Source: an uncultured Prevotellaceae bacterium (GTDB lineage Bacteria; Bacteroidota; Bacteroidia; Bacteroidales; Bacteroidaceae). Taken from it: 64,000 nt of DNA. Below, piece after piece: positions 10,001 through 17,177 of the stretch (position 1 is its first letter; the number at the start of each line of letters is the position of its first letter). The DNA is taken from the NCBI GenBank assembly GCA_900321965.1, contig ONYA01000010.1, positions 1 to 64,000 on the forward strand, written 5' to 3'. Position numbers and translations under genes: made by a program. The notes below the pieces were generated by a model. The model was given only the letters and a program-made list of their open reading frames with translations. It was not told the origin of the DNA and ran no database searches.

Positions 10001-11307
10001 TGCCCTACGTCGAGGGCACCAGCGTCATGCCCATCCTGCCTGCCGACTATACCATGTCGGGCAGTAAGGTGGTAAACGCTAACTTCAGCTATCGCTCCGG
10101 CCATGCCGACTTCGCCATGGTCAAGAAGAAGGTGAACCGCCGCTTCCGCCTGAATGCCATCGGCGACGTGCAGGTGGGCAACTACCAGGAGCTGGACTAT
10201 GCCACGCGCACACTATGGCCCGAACTGTTAGACGATGACGGTGGGGCGACGCCCTCTGTCAACCTCTTCCTCGGCGACTTGGTGAACAACAACCTTAAAC
10301 TCTACGGCGACCTGCGCACGCTGATGGAGCAACTGCCGCAGCAGACGTGGACCGTCCTGGGCAATCACGACCGCGACGTCGACACCGTGCGCTGGCAGCA
10401 GACGCGTACCTATAATGAAGTCTTTGGCGCCGATATGTATGCCTTCAACGAAGGACGCGTACATTTTATCATCCTGAACAACGTCTATGGCGACGGTGCC
10501 CGTGGCTATAGGGGCCGCCTGTCAGCCCGCCAGCTCCGTTTCGTCGAACAAGACCTGAAGTACGTGCCTCATGACCGCCTGATTGTGCTCAGCATGCACA
10601 TCCCACTGGCACACACCCGCAACCGTGGCGACCTGCTCAAGCTGTTAGAGGGTAGGGGCGACGTGCTCGCCGTCACGGGACACATGCACCAGGTGGGACG
10701 CTTCTTCCATCAGGGCGAGGGCGTCCGCGTCCATGAGTTGAGCGCCGGTGCCTCCTGTGGCTTCTGGTGGGTTGGCGAGAAAGACGCCGACGGTGTGCCG
10801 TCAGCCCTGCAGCAGTGTGGCACGCCGCGCAACTATTTCGTCCTCGACTTCGACGATGCCCGTTACACGATGCGCTGCAAGGCCATCGGCCGTGACGTGC
10901 GTCACCAGATGACTATCCACGTCACTGGCATCGATACCCTCGACACCCATCTGCGCGATATGAAAGACGTGCCTGGCGGACAGCTGATGATGACCGTCTA
11001 CGGCGGTTGCGACAGCACCACCGTACGTTGTCGCATCGACGGTGGCGAGTGGCTGGCCTGCCAGAAGACGAAGATGATAGACCCCAACGTGGCCCGTACC
11101 CGCGAGATGAACCTGCTCAAGGCATACCCCACGACGTATAACCGCATGAACCCGCTGCGCCATCGCGAGACGCACCAGGTGTGGATGCTGGAGTTGCCCG
11201 AGGCCTACCGTCAGGGTGCCCATACGGTCGAGGTGGAGGCTGCCGACAGTTGGGGCTTTACGGCTACAGGCCGTCGCAGCTTCTGTTTCCCTAAGATTGT
11301 GCGGTAG
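7015..11307 (+). CDS. M16 metallopeptidase fused to a calcineurin-like metallophosphoesterase
   Basis: A single uninterrupted 1430-residue frame with a signal peptide (MLASCLAVLTAMAGEP). Residues about 30-950 form a full-length M16 (pitrilysin/insulinase) peptidase. The inverted zinc motif HFLEH is at about 77-81, with the downstream EEVEKERGVILSEW glutamate near 153. After an alanine-rich linker (about 945-965) comes a SdrD/MetallophosN-like segment, FDDRNQNGKLDNGERG. A calcineurin-type phosphoesterase then shows all metal motifs: GDVQ near 1050, FLGDLVNN near 1085, LGNHDRD near 1118, MHIPLAH near 1194 and TGHMH near 1222. Both halves appear catalytically intact. M16 proteins of Bacteroidales usually end near residue 940, so the fusion is unusual. 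It is the last gene of the SusCD operon and probably acts in the periplasm on imported phosphorylated or peptide material. A methionine/proline tandem repeat lies at about residues 246-262. Confidence 0.88.
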   Translation: MSNPMRKAVMLASCLAVLTAMAGEPLKRDPKLRVGKLDNGLTYYVYPNQTPRGEAVYRLFVKAGSVNERDDQQGLAHFLEHLAFNGTRHFPGDGIVRFLQSKGAKFGKDLNAHTSFNETVYKLQLPSSDEQLVDSTLTILADWACGLTIAPEEVEKERGVILSEWLSRGGTKTDNSMKLVMELLNGSLYSRRITIGDTAIIRHATPQTIRDYYQQWYRPELMAVAVVGDVNVAHVERMIREKLGAMGPMGPMSPMGPISPIAIPEYSTEEARIAITPGAEQIDFDILMLLPQPAAVQTAADYRQYLERSLLNSLAKQRFNALSFNDPAYARGSLQYSRFLGATGATDASVELTSGKIRQGIRDFISAYAQIYNYGFTQTEIARAKKSLQSKLENKIAAGNDVSSATLMNEVYADFYDGNRLISRKDELQLVKRFLPQIDSVSLVKLLQSTFDTRPRHYLLRGGREVLQEVSDEADLSMLIDEARRQPVERYWHQVDIPEALTQLKTTLKHIVSERAIPEIDATDIRLDNGARVIFRHSDTEHDHLTLSAFRKGGQYGLDSTRYFTSVVGPSVVSLSGAGDFSREALSHYLTGNTASVRMLVDKLRTGVAASAHLADVETMFQLLWLRWTQPRLDTAVCRMTLDKLREGNRNRKDTPRDVFTRELGWLMSGRNYTSQQLTDSILNTAVRQDDILPLQHRFYGPATGYTFVILSDCDLADVRPYISTYLGALPAGQADTTWIAGQRQIPHSHNELIRRTYDQPKAMVTLVCQQDEPQGTLAEQELKGNALKAILRTALLKRLREDMGKVYSVSASIGATQYPTFLSRGTIAFVCQPADVDTLVAAVYDEVQQLCDHPERYEASLADVRQNLVKEHALQLQQTSYWTSFIRNSVYNNNEDWTWNDRYVDVVNSMTMMDLADYARYALRDAYQIKAVLLPADTAAAVVAAAPAAAPVSGMVFDDRNQNGKLDNGERGIKDILVSNGDTIVRTDRQGRYELPYVEGTSVMPILPADYTMSGSKVVNANFSYRSGHADFAMVKKKVNRRFRLNAIGDVQVGNYQELDYATRTLWPELLDDDGGATPSVNLFLGDLVNNNLKLYGDLRTLMEQLPQQTWTVLGNHDRDVDTVRWQQTRTYNEVFGADMYAFNEGRVHFIILNNVYGDGARGYRGRLSARQLRFVEQDLKYVPHDRLIVLSMHIPLAHTRNRGDLLKLLEGRGDVLAVTGHMHQVGRFFHQGEGVRVHELSAGASCGFWWVGEKDADGVPSALQQCGTPRNYFVLDFDDARYTMRCKAIGRDVRHQMTIHVTGIDTLDTHLRDMKDVPGGQLMMTVYGGCDSTTVRCRIDGGEWLACQKTKMIDPNVARTREMNLLKAYPTTYNRMNPLRHRETHQVWMLELPEAYRQGAHTVEVEAADSWGFTATGRRSFCFPKIVR
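7750..7798 (+). repeat. In-frame 9-bp-unit tandem repeat within the M16 domain
   Basis: About five imperfect 9-bp units of the kind ATGGGACCT, ATGGGACCC, ATGAGTCCT and ATAAGTCCT encode MGPMGPMSPMGPISPI. This collagen-like Gly/Ser-Pro run sits in a loop of the peptidase. Unit length is a multiple of three, so copy changes keep the frame. Confidence 0.8.
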
Positions 11308-11338
11308 GGAATTTCCTATGCCGATTTAGGGAAATTCC
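11307..11338. terminator. Inverted repeat after the M16 operon
   Basis: GGGAATTTCC (11307-11316) and GGGAAATTCC (11329-11338) form a roughly 9-bp stem right after the M16 stop. There is no T-tract, so it may be a processing or rho-linked hairpin rather than a classic terminator. Confidence 0.4.
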
Positions 11339-11339
11339 A

Positions 11340-11370
11340 TTTGAAAGATGTACGGAATCAATTATCTTTG
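11340..11370 (+). promoter_or_regulatory. Promoter of the glycine-zipper lipoprotein gene
   Basis: TTTG (11340-11343) and TATCTTTG (11363-11370) are spaced by 19 bp, a consensus Bacteroidota promoter. It lies 28 bp before the start codon. Confidence 0.75.
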
Positions 11371-11398
11371 CACCGTGAAACTCTAACATTTCGAAAAC

Positions 11399-12136
11399 AT
11401 GAAGAAGACATTATTGCTTTCGCTGACAGTACTGCTTGCCTTGAGCAGTTGTGGCACATACACAGGAGCAGGCGCCTATACCGGCGCACAGTTCGGTTCT
11501 ATCATCGGTTCGGCTGTGGGCGGCATCTCAGGCGGATGGCGCGGCCATGAGGTAGGCAAACTGATAGGACTGGCCGGTGGAGCTGCCGTCGGCGCTGCCG
11601 TCGGGTCGGCTGCCGACCGTGCTGCCGAAGAGCGCATGCAGGAGCGTGCCGGGCGTTACGAGGGGCGTACGGGCATCAATACCCGTCAGGTGCAGGACGA
11701 TAGCGGTTACGACCCTCAGGGACGTGGCGACGACCGTATCACGATGGACGGCGGCGCGATGCCTCGTGGCTACGTGGCCAATGCTGCGGCGTTGGAAATC
11801 AGCCATGTGCAGCTGGTGGATGCCACAAACGACGGTCAGCTGAAGCGCGACGAGTCTGCCCATATCGTGTTTGAAATCCGCAACACGTCGTCGAAGCCCA
11901 TCTATAGCGTGCAGCCTTCCGTCCGCGAGATGACGGGCAACAAGCACATCCATATCTCGGAGAATATTCTCGTGGAGTGTATCCGTCCTAACGAGGTGAT
12001 CCGTTATACGGCACAGGTCAAGGCCGACCACGGCCTGCGCAATGGCGAGGCTGTCATTCAGGTTACTGTCTTCCAGGCTGGCCGCGAGGTTTCGTCGCAG
12101 AATCAGGTACTGCGTATCGCCACCTTCAAGCACTGA
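11399..12136 (+). CDS. Glycine-zipper envelope lipoprotein
   Basis: A 245-residue lipoprotein; the leader LLSLTVLLALSSC carries a good lipobox (L-S-S-C). Residues about 25-80 are glycine/alanine-rich with repeated GxxxG spacing (GSIIGSAVGGISGG, GLAGGAAVGAAVGSAADRAA), as in glycine-zipper proteins of the envelope. Residues about 125-245 form a beta-rich C-terminal domain (LEISHVQLVDATNDGQL, HIVFEIRNTSSKPIYSV) of unknown role. It is monocistronic with its own promoter and converges with rlpA five bases away. It is probably an envelope-integrity or membrane-insertion protein; no enzymatic motif is seen. Confidence 0.7.
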   Translation: MKKTLLLSLTVLLALSSCGTYTGAGAYTGAQFGSIIGSAVGGISGGWRGHEVGKLIGLAGGAAVGAAVGSAADRAAEERMQERAGRYEGRTGINTRQVQDDSGYDPQGRGDDRITMDGGAMPRGYVANAAALEISHVQLVDATNDGQLKRDESAHIVFEIRNTSSKPIYSVQPSVREMTGNKHIHISENILVECIRPNEVIRYTAQVKADHGLRNGEAVIQVTVFQAGREVSSQNQVLRIATFKH

Positions 12137-12141
12137 TGCGT

Positions 12142-12510
12142 TTATTCGGCGATGGAGTCGACGCGCTCCACCGTGCAGGGAACGACCCCTGCTCCCAGCA
12201 TGTTTAATTTCTTGGCGGCTCCCCACGACAGGTCGACGATGCGACCGCGTCCGAAGGGGCCGCGATCGGTAACACGCACCACCACCTGAAGACCGTTCTT
12301 AAGGTTGGTGACGCGCAGTAGCGTACCAAAGGGGTACGTGCGGTGGGCGCAGGTCATCGAGTCATGATGCAGCCGCTCGCCATTGGCGGTCCTGCGTCCC
12401 GTCCACCTCTTAGAATAGTAAGAGGCTTTTCCGCGCTGGATATTCTGTGCCAGCACGGAAAAGCCGAAAAAGGCTGATAGTATGATGATCGTCAGTCGTC
12501 TGTGCGTCAT
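12142..12510 (-). CDS. rlpA: RlpA-like double-psi beta-barrel protein (septal ring/lytic transglycosylase family)
   Basis: A 122-residue protein with a short signal peptide ([17 protein letters not shown]) and one RlpA domain: [34 protein letters not shown] and [18 protein letters not shown]. RlpA proteins bind or cleave denuded peptidoglycan glycans at the septum. It lacks the SPOR domain of the E. coli protein, as is common in short Bacteroidota forms. I use the MTHRR start because it overlaps the gdhA stop by 4 bp (ATGA-type coupling). It is co-transcribed after gdhA, although a functional link is not obvious. Confidence 0.85.
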   Translation of the reverse strand: MTHRRLTIIILSAFFGFSVLAQNIQRGKASYYSKRWTGRRTANGERLHHDSMTCAHRTYPFGTLLRVTNLKNGLQVVVRVTDRGPFGRGRIVDLSWGAAKKLNMLGAGVVPCTVERVDSIAE

Positions 12511-13844
12511 ACGATTCCTTGCGCCATCATAGCCTTGGCCACCTTCATGAAGCCGGCCACGTTGGCACCTTTGACGTAGTTGATGTAGCCGTCGGTCTCC
12601 TTGCCGTACTTGACGCACTGTTCGTGGATGCCCGACATAATCTGGTGCAGACGCTGGTCGACCTCCTCAGCCGTCCACGACAGACGCATGGAGTTCTGGC
12701 TCATCTCCAGTCCCGAGGTGGCCACGCCACCGGCATTGACGGCCTTGCCCGGTGCGAAGAGCTGGTGGGCGGCAATGAACTTCTCGGCAGCCTCGGCTGT
12801 GCAGCCCATGTTCGACACCTCGGCCACGCAGAGCGGCTTGTGCTGCAGTATCTGGTCGGCATCGTCGCCGTTCAGCTCGTTCTGGGTGGCGCAGGGCAGG
12901 TAGATGTCTGCCTTCTGCTCCCACGGTTTCTTGCCAGCAAAGAACGTGGCACCGTCGAACTCCTCGGCGTAGGGCTGGCAGATGTCGTTGCCCGAGGCGC
13001 GCAGTTCCAGCAGGTAGTCAATCTTCTCGGCGTCGAGTCCTGCCGGGTCGTAGATATAGCCGTCGGGACCGCTGATGGTGATGACCTTGGCGCCCAGTTC
13101 GGTAGCTTTCTTGGCGGCACCCCAGGCCACGTTGCCGAAGCCGGAGACAGCCACCGTCTTACCCTTGATGTCGAGACCGTGCTCCGTCAGCATCTGGTTG
13201 ACGAAGTACAGGGCACCATAGCCCGTGGCCTCGGGGCGCAGGATGCTGCCGCCCCACTCACGGCCCTTGCCGGTGAGCACGCCCTGGAACTGGTGCGTCA
13301 GTTTCTTGTACTGGCCGTAGAGGTAGCCTATCTCGCGGGCACCGACGCCGATGTCGCCGGCGGGCACGTCCTCGTCAGGACCGATGTGGCGGTACAGCTC
13401 GGTCATGAACGCCTGGCAAAAGCGCATCACCTCGCCGTCGCTCTTGCCGCGAATCGAGAAGTCCGATCCGCCCTTGCCGCCGCCCATAGGCAGTGTGGTC
13501 AGCGCGTTCTTGAAGGTCTGCTCGAAGCCGAGGAACTTTAGTATCGAGAGGTTGACGGAGGCGTGGAAACGCAGGCCGCCCTTGTACGGGCCGATAGCCG
13601 AGTTGAACTGCACACGGTATCCGAGGTTCACTTGTACCTCGCCCTTGTCGTCGACCCAGGGCACGCGGAACGTGACGATGCGTTCCGGCTCAACGATACG
13701 CTCAACGATTTTCGCTTTCTCGAACTCAGGATGCTGGTTATAGACGTCCTTGATGCTTTCCAAGACTTCGCGCACGGCTTGCAGGTATTCCAGCTCGCCC
13801 GGATGTTTGCGCTCCAATGCTTGCATGATGTTCTCTACTTCCAT
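12507..13844 (-). CDS. gdhA: Glutamate dehydrogenase
   Basis: A 445-residue protein of standard hexameric GDH length. Recognisable blocks are [32 protein letters not shown] (catalytic lysine region), [30 protein letters not shown] and the Rossmann motif [12 protein letters not shown]. It interconverts 2-oxoglutarate plus ammonia and glutamate, the main ammonia-assimilating route of Prevotella-type bacteria. The [11 protein letters not shown] region suggests an NADP-type enzyme of the GdhA class, but cofactor choice cannot be fixed by eye. A TATATTTG promoter lies upstream at 13903-13910. rlpA overlaps its 3' end. Confidence 0.96.
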   Translation of the reverse strand: MEVENIMQALERKHPGELEYLQAVREVLESIKDVYNQHPEFEKAKIVERIVEPERIVTFRVPWVDDKGEVQVNLGYRVQFNSAIGPYKGGLRFHASVNLSILKFLGFEQTFKNALTTLPMGGGKGGSDFSIRGKSDGEVMRFCQAFMTELYRHIGPDEDVPAGDIGVGAREIGYLYGQYKKLTHQFQGVLTGKGREWGGSILRPEATGYGALYFVNQMLTEHGLDIKGKTVAVSGFGNVAWGAAKKATELGAKVITISGPDGYIYDPAGLDAEKIDYLLELRASGNDICQPYAEEFDGATFFAGKKPWEQKADIYLPCATQNELNGDDADQILQHKPLCVAEVSNMGCTAEAAEKFIAAHQLFAPGKAVNAGGVATSGLEMSQNSMRLSWTAEEVDQRLHQIMSGIHEQCVKYGKETDGYINYVKGANVAGFMKVAKAMMAQGIV

Positions 13845-13902
13845 AGTGTAGTGGTTTTAAAGGATTTGTTAGTTAGATGACATTATGTTATTAAATATGC
13901 CG

Positions 13903-13910
13903 CAAATATA
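13903..13910 (-). promoter_or_regulatory. gdhA promoter -7 element
   Basis: TATATTTG on the minus strand (a TAnnTTTG match), about 60 bp before the gdhA ATG. Confidence 0.6.
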
Positions 13911-13920
13911 AGAAAAAAAA

Positions 13921-13954
13921 TGGCAACCTCCAAGGAGATTGCCAAATTTTTTTG
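13921..13954 (-). terminator. Bidirectional terminator between gdhA and hsp20
   Basis: An 11-bp stem with one mismatch (TGGCAACCTCC/GGAGATTGCCA, loop AA) at 13921-13944. It is flanked by A-runs on the left and T-runs on the right, so it gives a U-tract on either strand. On the minus strand it ends the hsp20 transcript. Confidence 0.75.
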
Positions 13955-14003
13955 TTTTGTTGTGACGTTTCTTCTGTTTTCAGTGCCTTGACAGGCTTTC
14001 GGG

Positions 14004-14429
14004 TTACGAAATCTCGATGCTCTTCGAGACCTTGGCCTCCTTCTCCTGCTTCGGCAGTGTGACGGTCAGTATGCCGTTCTCGACGCGGGCCGAAATCTTG
14101 TCCTTCACCACGTCCTCGGGCAGCGTGTAGCTCTGCTGGTAGTTCGTGTACGAGAACTCGCGGCGCAGGTAGTGCTGCTTCTTGTCCTCCTCCTTGTGCT
14201 CCATCTTGTTCTCGATGGCTATCGACAGGTTGCCGTCTTCGTTGAGGCTCACGCGGCAGTACTCTTTCTTGATGCCGGGAGCGGCTACCTCCATCGTATA
14301 AGCCTTCTCGTCCTCCTTTACATTAACGGCCGGAGCTGTCGTTGTGCAGGTGCTCGGCGTGACGTCGCTGTTCAGAAACTCGTCAAATACTGTAGGAAAC
14401 CAACTGTTCTTAAACATTACTGGTAGCAT
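14004..14429 (-). CDS. Hsp20/alpha-crystallin small heat-shock chaperone
   Basis: A 141-residue alpha-crystallin-domain protein. It shows the N-terminal FKNSWFPTVFDEF typical of Bacteroidota Hsp20, YTMEVAAPGIKKEYCRVSLNEDGNLSI, and the closing ARVENGILTVTLPK motif (consensus A-x-x-x-n-G-v-L). It prevents aggregation of unfolded cytoplasmic proteins. A strong AGGAGGT ribosome-binding site, rare in this phylum, lies 7-9 bases before the MLPVMF codon. I therefore start there rather than two codons upstream. The promoter region contains a near-perfect sigma-54 -24/-12 element at 14524-14540 instead of a TAnnTTTG box, suggesting RpoN-dependent stress control. Confidence 0.93.
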   Translation of the reverse strand: MLPVMFKNSWFPTVFDEFLNSDVTPSTCTTTAPAVNVKEDEKAYTMEVAAPGIKKEYCRVSLNEDGNLSIAIENKMEHKEEDKKQHYLRREFSYTNYQQSYTLPEDVVKDKISARVENGILTVTLPKQEKEAKVSKSIEIS

Positions 14430-14523
14430 AATCATTACCTCCTAATTCTATTGTTTTAAAGGGTTAAACTTTTGTTTTCTTTTCTCTGCGCCTTAGCCTT
14501 AGCCTCGGCGTTCACAGAAGATC

Positions 14524-14540
14524 ATGCAAGTTACGTGCCA
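14524..14540 (-). promoter_or_regulatory. Sigma-54 (RpoN) -24/-12 promoter of hsp20
   Basis: The minus strand reads TGGCACGTAACTTGCAT. This fits the sigma-54 consensus TGGCACG-N4-TTGCW at every conserved base and points toward hsp20, about 95 bp upstream of its start. Upstream (14551-14580) are repeated TGACAG/TGTCAG-like half sites that could bind an enhancer-binding activator. No TAnnTTTG element is evident here. Confidence 0.75.
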
Positions 14541-14663
14541 GCACGATTTTATCTGTCATTCTGTCGCTTCGTGCTGACATTATGGCATAGCTTGAACGAA
14601 AGCACGGAACGCATCGCTGCGGTCCGTGCCAGTCCCAAGGGAAAAATTCGTTGTTATACTACT

Positions 14664-15155
14664 TTATTTGAACATGTTCTGCTTGATGGCCTGCTGGATG
14701 TCATCAGGCGTGTTCTTTGCCTTGCAACAGGCCAGAATGTGTTTCACCACCTTGTCAGGCAGGTTTCTTTTCTTCCAGATGTCGTGGCGGTTCTTCCATG
14801 TGCCCTTTGTTGTTGTCTTGTCAACCCAGACGATAGCATCCTTTATGGCAGTACGGCCCATTTCGCTGTACCAACCATCCTTGAAGGTATAGGTACCATA
14901 CTCATGGGGCATCACTACTACCTTGCCTTCCTTGGTGAGAACAATCTGGGCGCAGGCATACTCACCGTCGGCACCATAGTATTTGAACTGAGTGTAGCCG
15001 CTCTCCTTGCCGCAAATGGTTTTCTTCTCACCCTCATACTGCATGGACTCCATTACCCAGACGCCAATGAGTTCCTTGTCGTCAATTTTCGTCTGAGCGT
15101 TCACTTGCAAGGCACTCACGAGTGCCATTGCCATCACTAATAACACCTTTTTCAT
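14664..15155 (-). CDS. Secreted lipocalin-like protein (DUF4488-like)
   Basis: A 163-residue protein with a signal peptide ending at VNAQ. The sequence KELIGVWVMESMQYEG begins a lipocalin-like/DUF4488-type beta domain with GEYACAQIVLTKEGKVVVMPHEYGTY. The C-terminal third is basic and helical (KKRNLPDKVVKHILACCKAKN). The GxWxxEs opening resembles the GAWTLRHIEYPTG segment of the regulator encoded 29 bp upstream, so the two may share a ligand-binding fold. It probably acts in the periplasm and may be co-transcribed with that regulator. Ligand is unknown; family name is tentative. Confidence 0.6.
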   Translation of the reverse strand: MKKVLLVMAMALVSALQVNAQTKIDDKELIGVWVMESMQYEGEKKTICGKESGYTQFKYYGADGEYACAQIVLTKEGKVVVMPHEYGTYTFKDGWYSEMGRTAIKDAIVWVDKTTTKGTWKNRHDIWKKRNLPDKVVKHILACCKAKNTPDDIQQAIKQNMFK

Positions 15156-15184
15156 AAGCTTTAAGTTTTTAATTATTATGACTG

Positions 15185-16198
15185 TTATGCGCCAATAGAA
15201 AGGACGAAGTCGTCCCACTCCTTAGTGCTCCCTTTACGTCCGAATACCTTTTTGTATAGGCGGCTGCGTACGGTACTGATAGTACTCACGTCGCGGGCTA
15301 GTACGGTGGCGATGTCCTTCGGCGCGATGCGCAGTTTGATGAGCAGGCACGTCTCGTATTCCAACTCCGACATCGGGTAGAGACCATGCAGTTGACTGGT
15401 GAAACCAGGATAGACGGCTTTCAGCTGCTGCTCTATTGCGGCCCAGTCTTCCTCTTTCAGTCGCAGACCAGAGGCTATACGTCGCTGTAGAGCCGTATGT
15501 TCGTCGGAGGAAAAATACCGATCCTCTTCAGCTGTTATGGCCTGACGTACAGCCTGTGCTCTTTCCGTGTGTTCCTCCTGAATCAGCCGCAGTTGTAATT
15601 GTAGGTGTCGCTTGCTTCGTTGGTTGGCCACGACGTACTGTATGGCGATTAGCAGGATGAGGCCGATGGCATAGACGAGCCAGTGGATGGTGCTTGCCTG
15701 TTGTCGTTCCTTGGTCGATAGTACATAGTAGTGAGGCTCGGTGTCATCGTTACCATCCTTGATGACGATATCGCGTATCTCGTCGCCCCATTCGCTGTAT
15801 ATGTAGTTGTCTTTCAACCATGTTGACAGAGCGCCGTTGTGCTGGATGACTGCCGTCGAATCGTTGACGATAGTGAGCGGTTGCGGATTGTCACCCTCTA
15901 AATAGATCCTCTCGCCGCCACCTTTGTCTATTAGCGTCACATCCATCGCCTTGTGGGGCAGGATAATCATCCCCGTAGCGGTTGTTGCCAGCTGGCATTC
16001 ATAGAATATGCTGTCACCGTCGTAGATGCGGCAAAACGTCTCGCCGCTTTCTGTCGGATAGTTGAGCTCAGTTCCTGTTGGATATTCGATATGTCTCAGC
16101 GTCCATGCACCATGCATGACGTACGTCTGTTTGACGTTCGCTGTCTCGCTACAGGCAGCCATCATACCCGTCATCAGGATTAGTAGAAAATGTTTCAT
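15185..16198 (-). CDS. Membrane-anchored one-component regulator with lipocalin-like sensor domain
   Basis: A 337-residue protein. The leader MKHFLLILMTGMMAACSET resembles a lipoprotein signal. A periplasmic lipocalin-like domain (GAWTLRHIEYPTG...) extends to about residue 165. One transmembrane helix follows (HWLVYAIGLILLIAIQYVVA), then a coiled-coil segment with many Q/E/R residues. The C-terminal helix-turn-helix domain (ETCLLIKLRIAPKDIATVLARDVSTISTVRSRLYKKVFG) resembles those of Bacteroidales membrane regulators. It presumably senses a periplasmic signal and binds DNA from the membrane. A lipidated N-terminus together with a membrane helix is odd; the leader could instead be an uncleaved anchor. 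The start was chosen 23 bp after the TACTTTTG box. Confidence 0.68.
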   Translation of the reverse strand: MKHFLLILMTGMMAACSETANVKQTYVMHGAWTLRHIEYPTGTELNYPTESGETFCRIYDGDSIFYECQLATTATGMIILPHKAMDVTLIDKGGGERIYLEGDNPQPLTIVNDSTAVIQHNGALSTWLKDNYIYSEWGDEIRDIVIKDGNDDTEPHYYVLSTKERQQASTIHWLVYAIGLILLIAIQYVVANQRSKRHLQLQLRLIQEEHTERAQAVRQAITAEEDRYFSSDEHTALQRRIASGLRLKEEDWAAIEQQLKAVYPGFTSQLHGLYPMSELEYETCLLIKLRIAPKDIATVLARDVSTISTVRSRLYKKVFGRKGSTKEWDDFVLSIGA

Positions 16199-16220
16199 TG
16201 TGATTCTCATTTTTGTGGCG

Positions 16221-16228
16221 CAAAAGTA
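16221..16228 (-). promoter_or_regulatory. Promoter -7 box of the membrane regulator
   Basis: TACTTTTG on the minus strand, a TAnnTTTG match, about 23 bp before the chosen start codon. The -33 element is weak. The 16229-16437 stretch holds no gene I can support. Confidence 0.55.
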
Positions 16229-16437
16229 CTAAAATTCCGCCAATCGGCGAAACGTTTTACTTTGCATTTCGTTTGCATGTCGTTGGCTTTTTGTTTGCAA
16301 GTCTACCCCCCCAAAAGCCGATATAGTAAATATGCAAGAGAAATAGGGATTATTCACCTTGATGGTAACAGGCTGTATTCCTTCATTGCTCCTGTTGTCA
16401 CCACCGTCCTCTTTTTCTTCGTTGAAATTATGCTATT

Positions 16438-16575
16438 TCATTTGCCATTAAATGCCAATTCTTTAACGGCTCCGATAAAAGCCTCGGCCTTTGGCAATAA
16501 ATACGCTACGCTGTCGGCATCTCTGAATGCGTATGCCTCGTTCCGTTGTTCTTCGGTTAACTTTTCTTCTTTCAT
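16438..16575 (-). CDS. Short HEPN-like protein, probably truncated
   Basis: A 45-codon frame, MKEEKLTEEQRNEAYAFRDA..., whose start overlaps the stop of the MNT gene (ATGA). Its opening resembles the first helices of HEPN proteins that pair with MNT nucleotidyltransferases, but those proteins run about 130 residues and carry an R-x4-6-H catalytic motif. Here the frame stops before any such motif. It is either a degraded HEPN toxin or a small protein in its own right. The translational coupling is clear; the homology is an inference. Confidence 0.5.
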   Translation of the reverse strand: MKEEKLTEEQRNEAYAFRDADSVAYLLPKAEAFIGAVKELAFNGK

Positions 16576-16886
16576 AACATCACCCCTTCACGTTTTACGT
16601 TCTGGTAGAATGGAGTTATTACCTGTGGATTCTCCCATTGCTTACGGGGCATGATGAGAGAGCTAATGACCACTCCAGACTGGAGCTCGATTTCATAGAG
16701 CTTGCTGGCGATGGCATGTTCCCTTTCCGGGAGAACTTTTTCCTCTGGAACGAGGATGAGCAAATCAATGTCGCTGTCAGGACGGGCATCGCCGCGAGCC
16801 TCCGAGCCATAGAGGATGGTTTGGGCTTCGGGTAGAAAAGCCCGGGCCTGTTCCCTGATTTGGTTTACTATCTCATCTCGTTTCAT
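16572..16886 (-). CDS. MNT-type minimal nucleotidyltransferase (MntA-like antitoxin)
   Basis: A 104-residue protein with the GSx10DxD motif (GSEARGDARPDSDIDLLIL) at about residues 27-45, hallmark of minimal nucleotidyltransferases. In characterised HEPN/MNT modules the MNT protein neutralises the HEPN RNase by AMPylation. A consensus promoter (TTTG-N19-TATTTTTG, minus strand) lies upstream at 16925-16955, and the HEPN-like short gene follows with ATGA overlap. I use the MKRDE start; an ATG four codons upstream is also possible. Since the HEPN partner looks shortened, the pair may be decaying. Confidence 0.8.
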   Translation of the reverse strand: MKRDEIVNQIREQARAFLPEAQTILYGSEARGDARPDSDIDLLILVPEEKVLPEREHAIASKLYEIELQSGVVISSLIMPRKQWENPQVITPFYQNVKREGVML

Positions 16887-16924
16887 AATCCTATGCATGG
16901 TATTGCAATTATTGTAACCCGCTG

Positions 16925-16955
16925 CAAAAATAAGCAAAAAATTCGAAAGTCCAAA
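16925..16955 (-). promoter_or_regulatory. Promoter of the MNT/HEPN pair
   Basis: On the minus strand TTTG (16952-16955) and TATTTTTG (16925-16932) are spaced by 19 bp, about 40 bp before the MNT start. Confidence 0.7.
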
Positions 16956-17145
16956 GATTTCTGCGGTTAAATTGTAAAAAGTGAAGGAATGATGCTCTTC
17001 GAAAGTAAATCTTCAGAAGATATTTGGATAATTCATGGAAATAACAGAAGAACCGTCTGTTGTACCTCTGTGGCAAGGCGTGGCTTGCCCGCTTTTTGTA
17101 ACAGGATTGTAACATCGGTGTAACGCTCGCGTAACAAGATTCCAT

Positions 17146-17153
17146 TACCTTTG
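17146..17153 (+). promoter_or_regulatory. Promoter -7 box of the Na/Pi transporter remnant
   Basis: TACCTTTG, a TAnnTTTG match, 24 bp before the ATG of the truncated transporter gene. A small GGCAAG/CTTGCC hairpin lies upstream at 17072-17089. Confidence 0.5.
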
Positions 17154-17177
17154 CCGCGTTAATATAACGATAAGGAA

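Noticed and set aside
16190..16654. 154-codon plus-strand frame across the regulator/MNT interval
   Set aside because: It overlaps two promoters and the coupled MNT and HEPN-like genes on the other strand.
17072..17098. GGCAAG/CTTGCC hairpin followed by CTTTTTG as a terminator
   Set aside because: There is no plus-strand gene upstream for it to terminate and the stem is only 6 bp.
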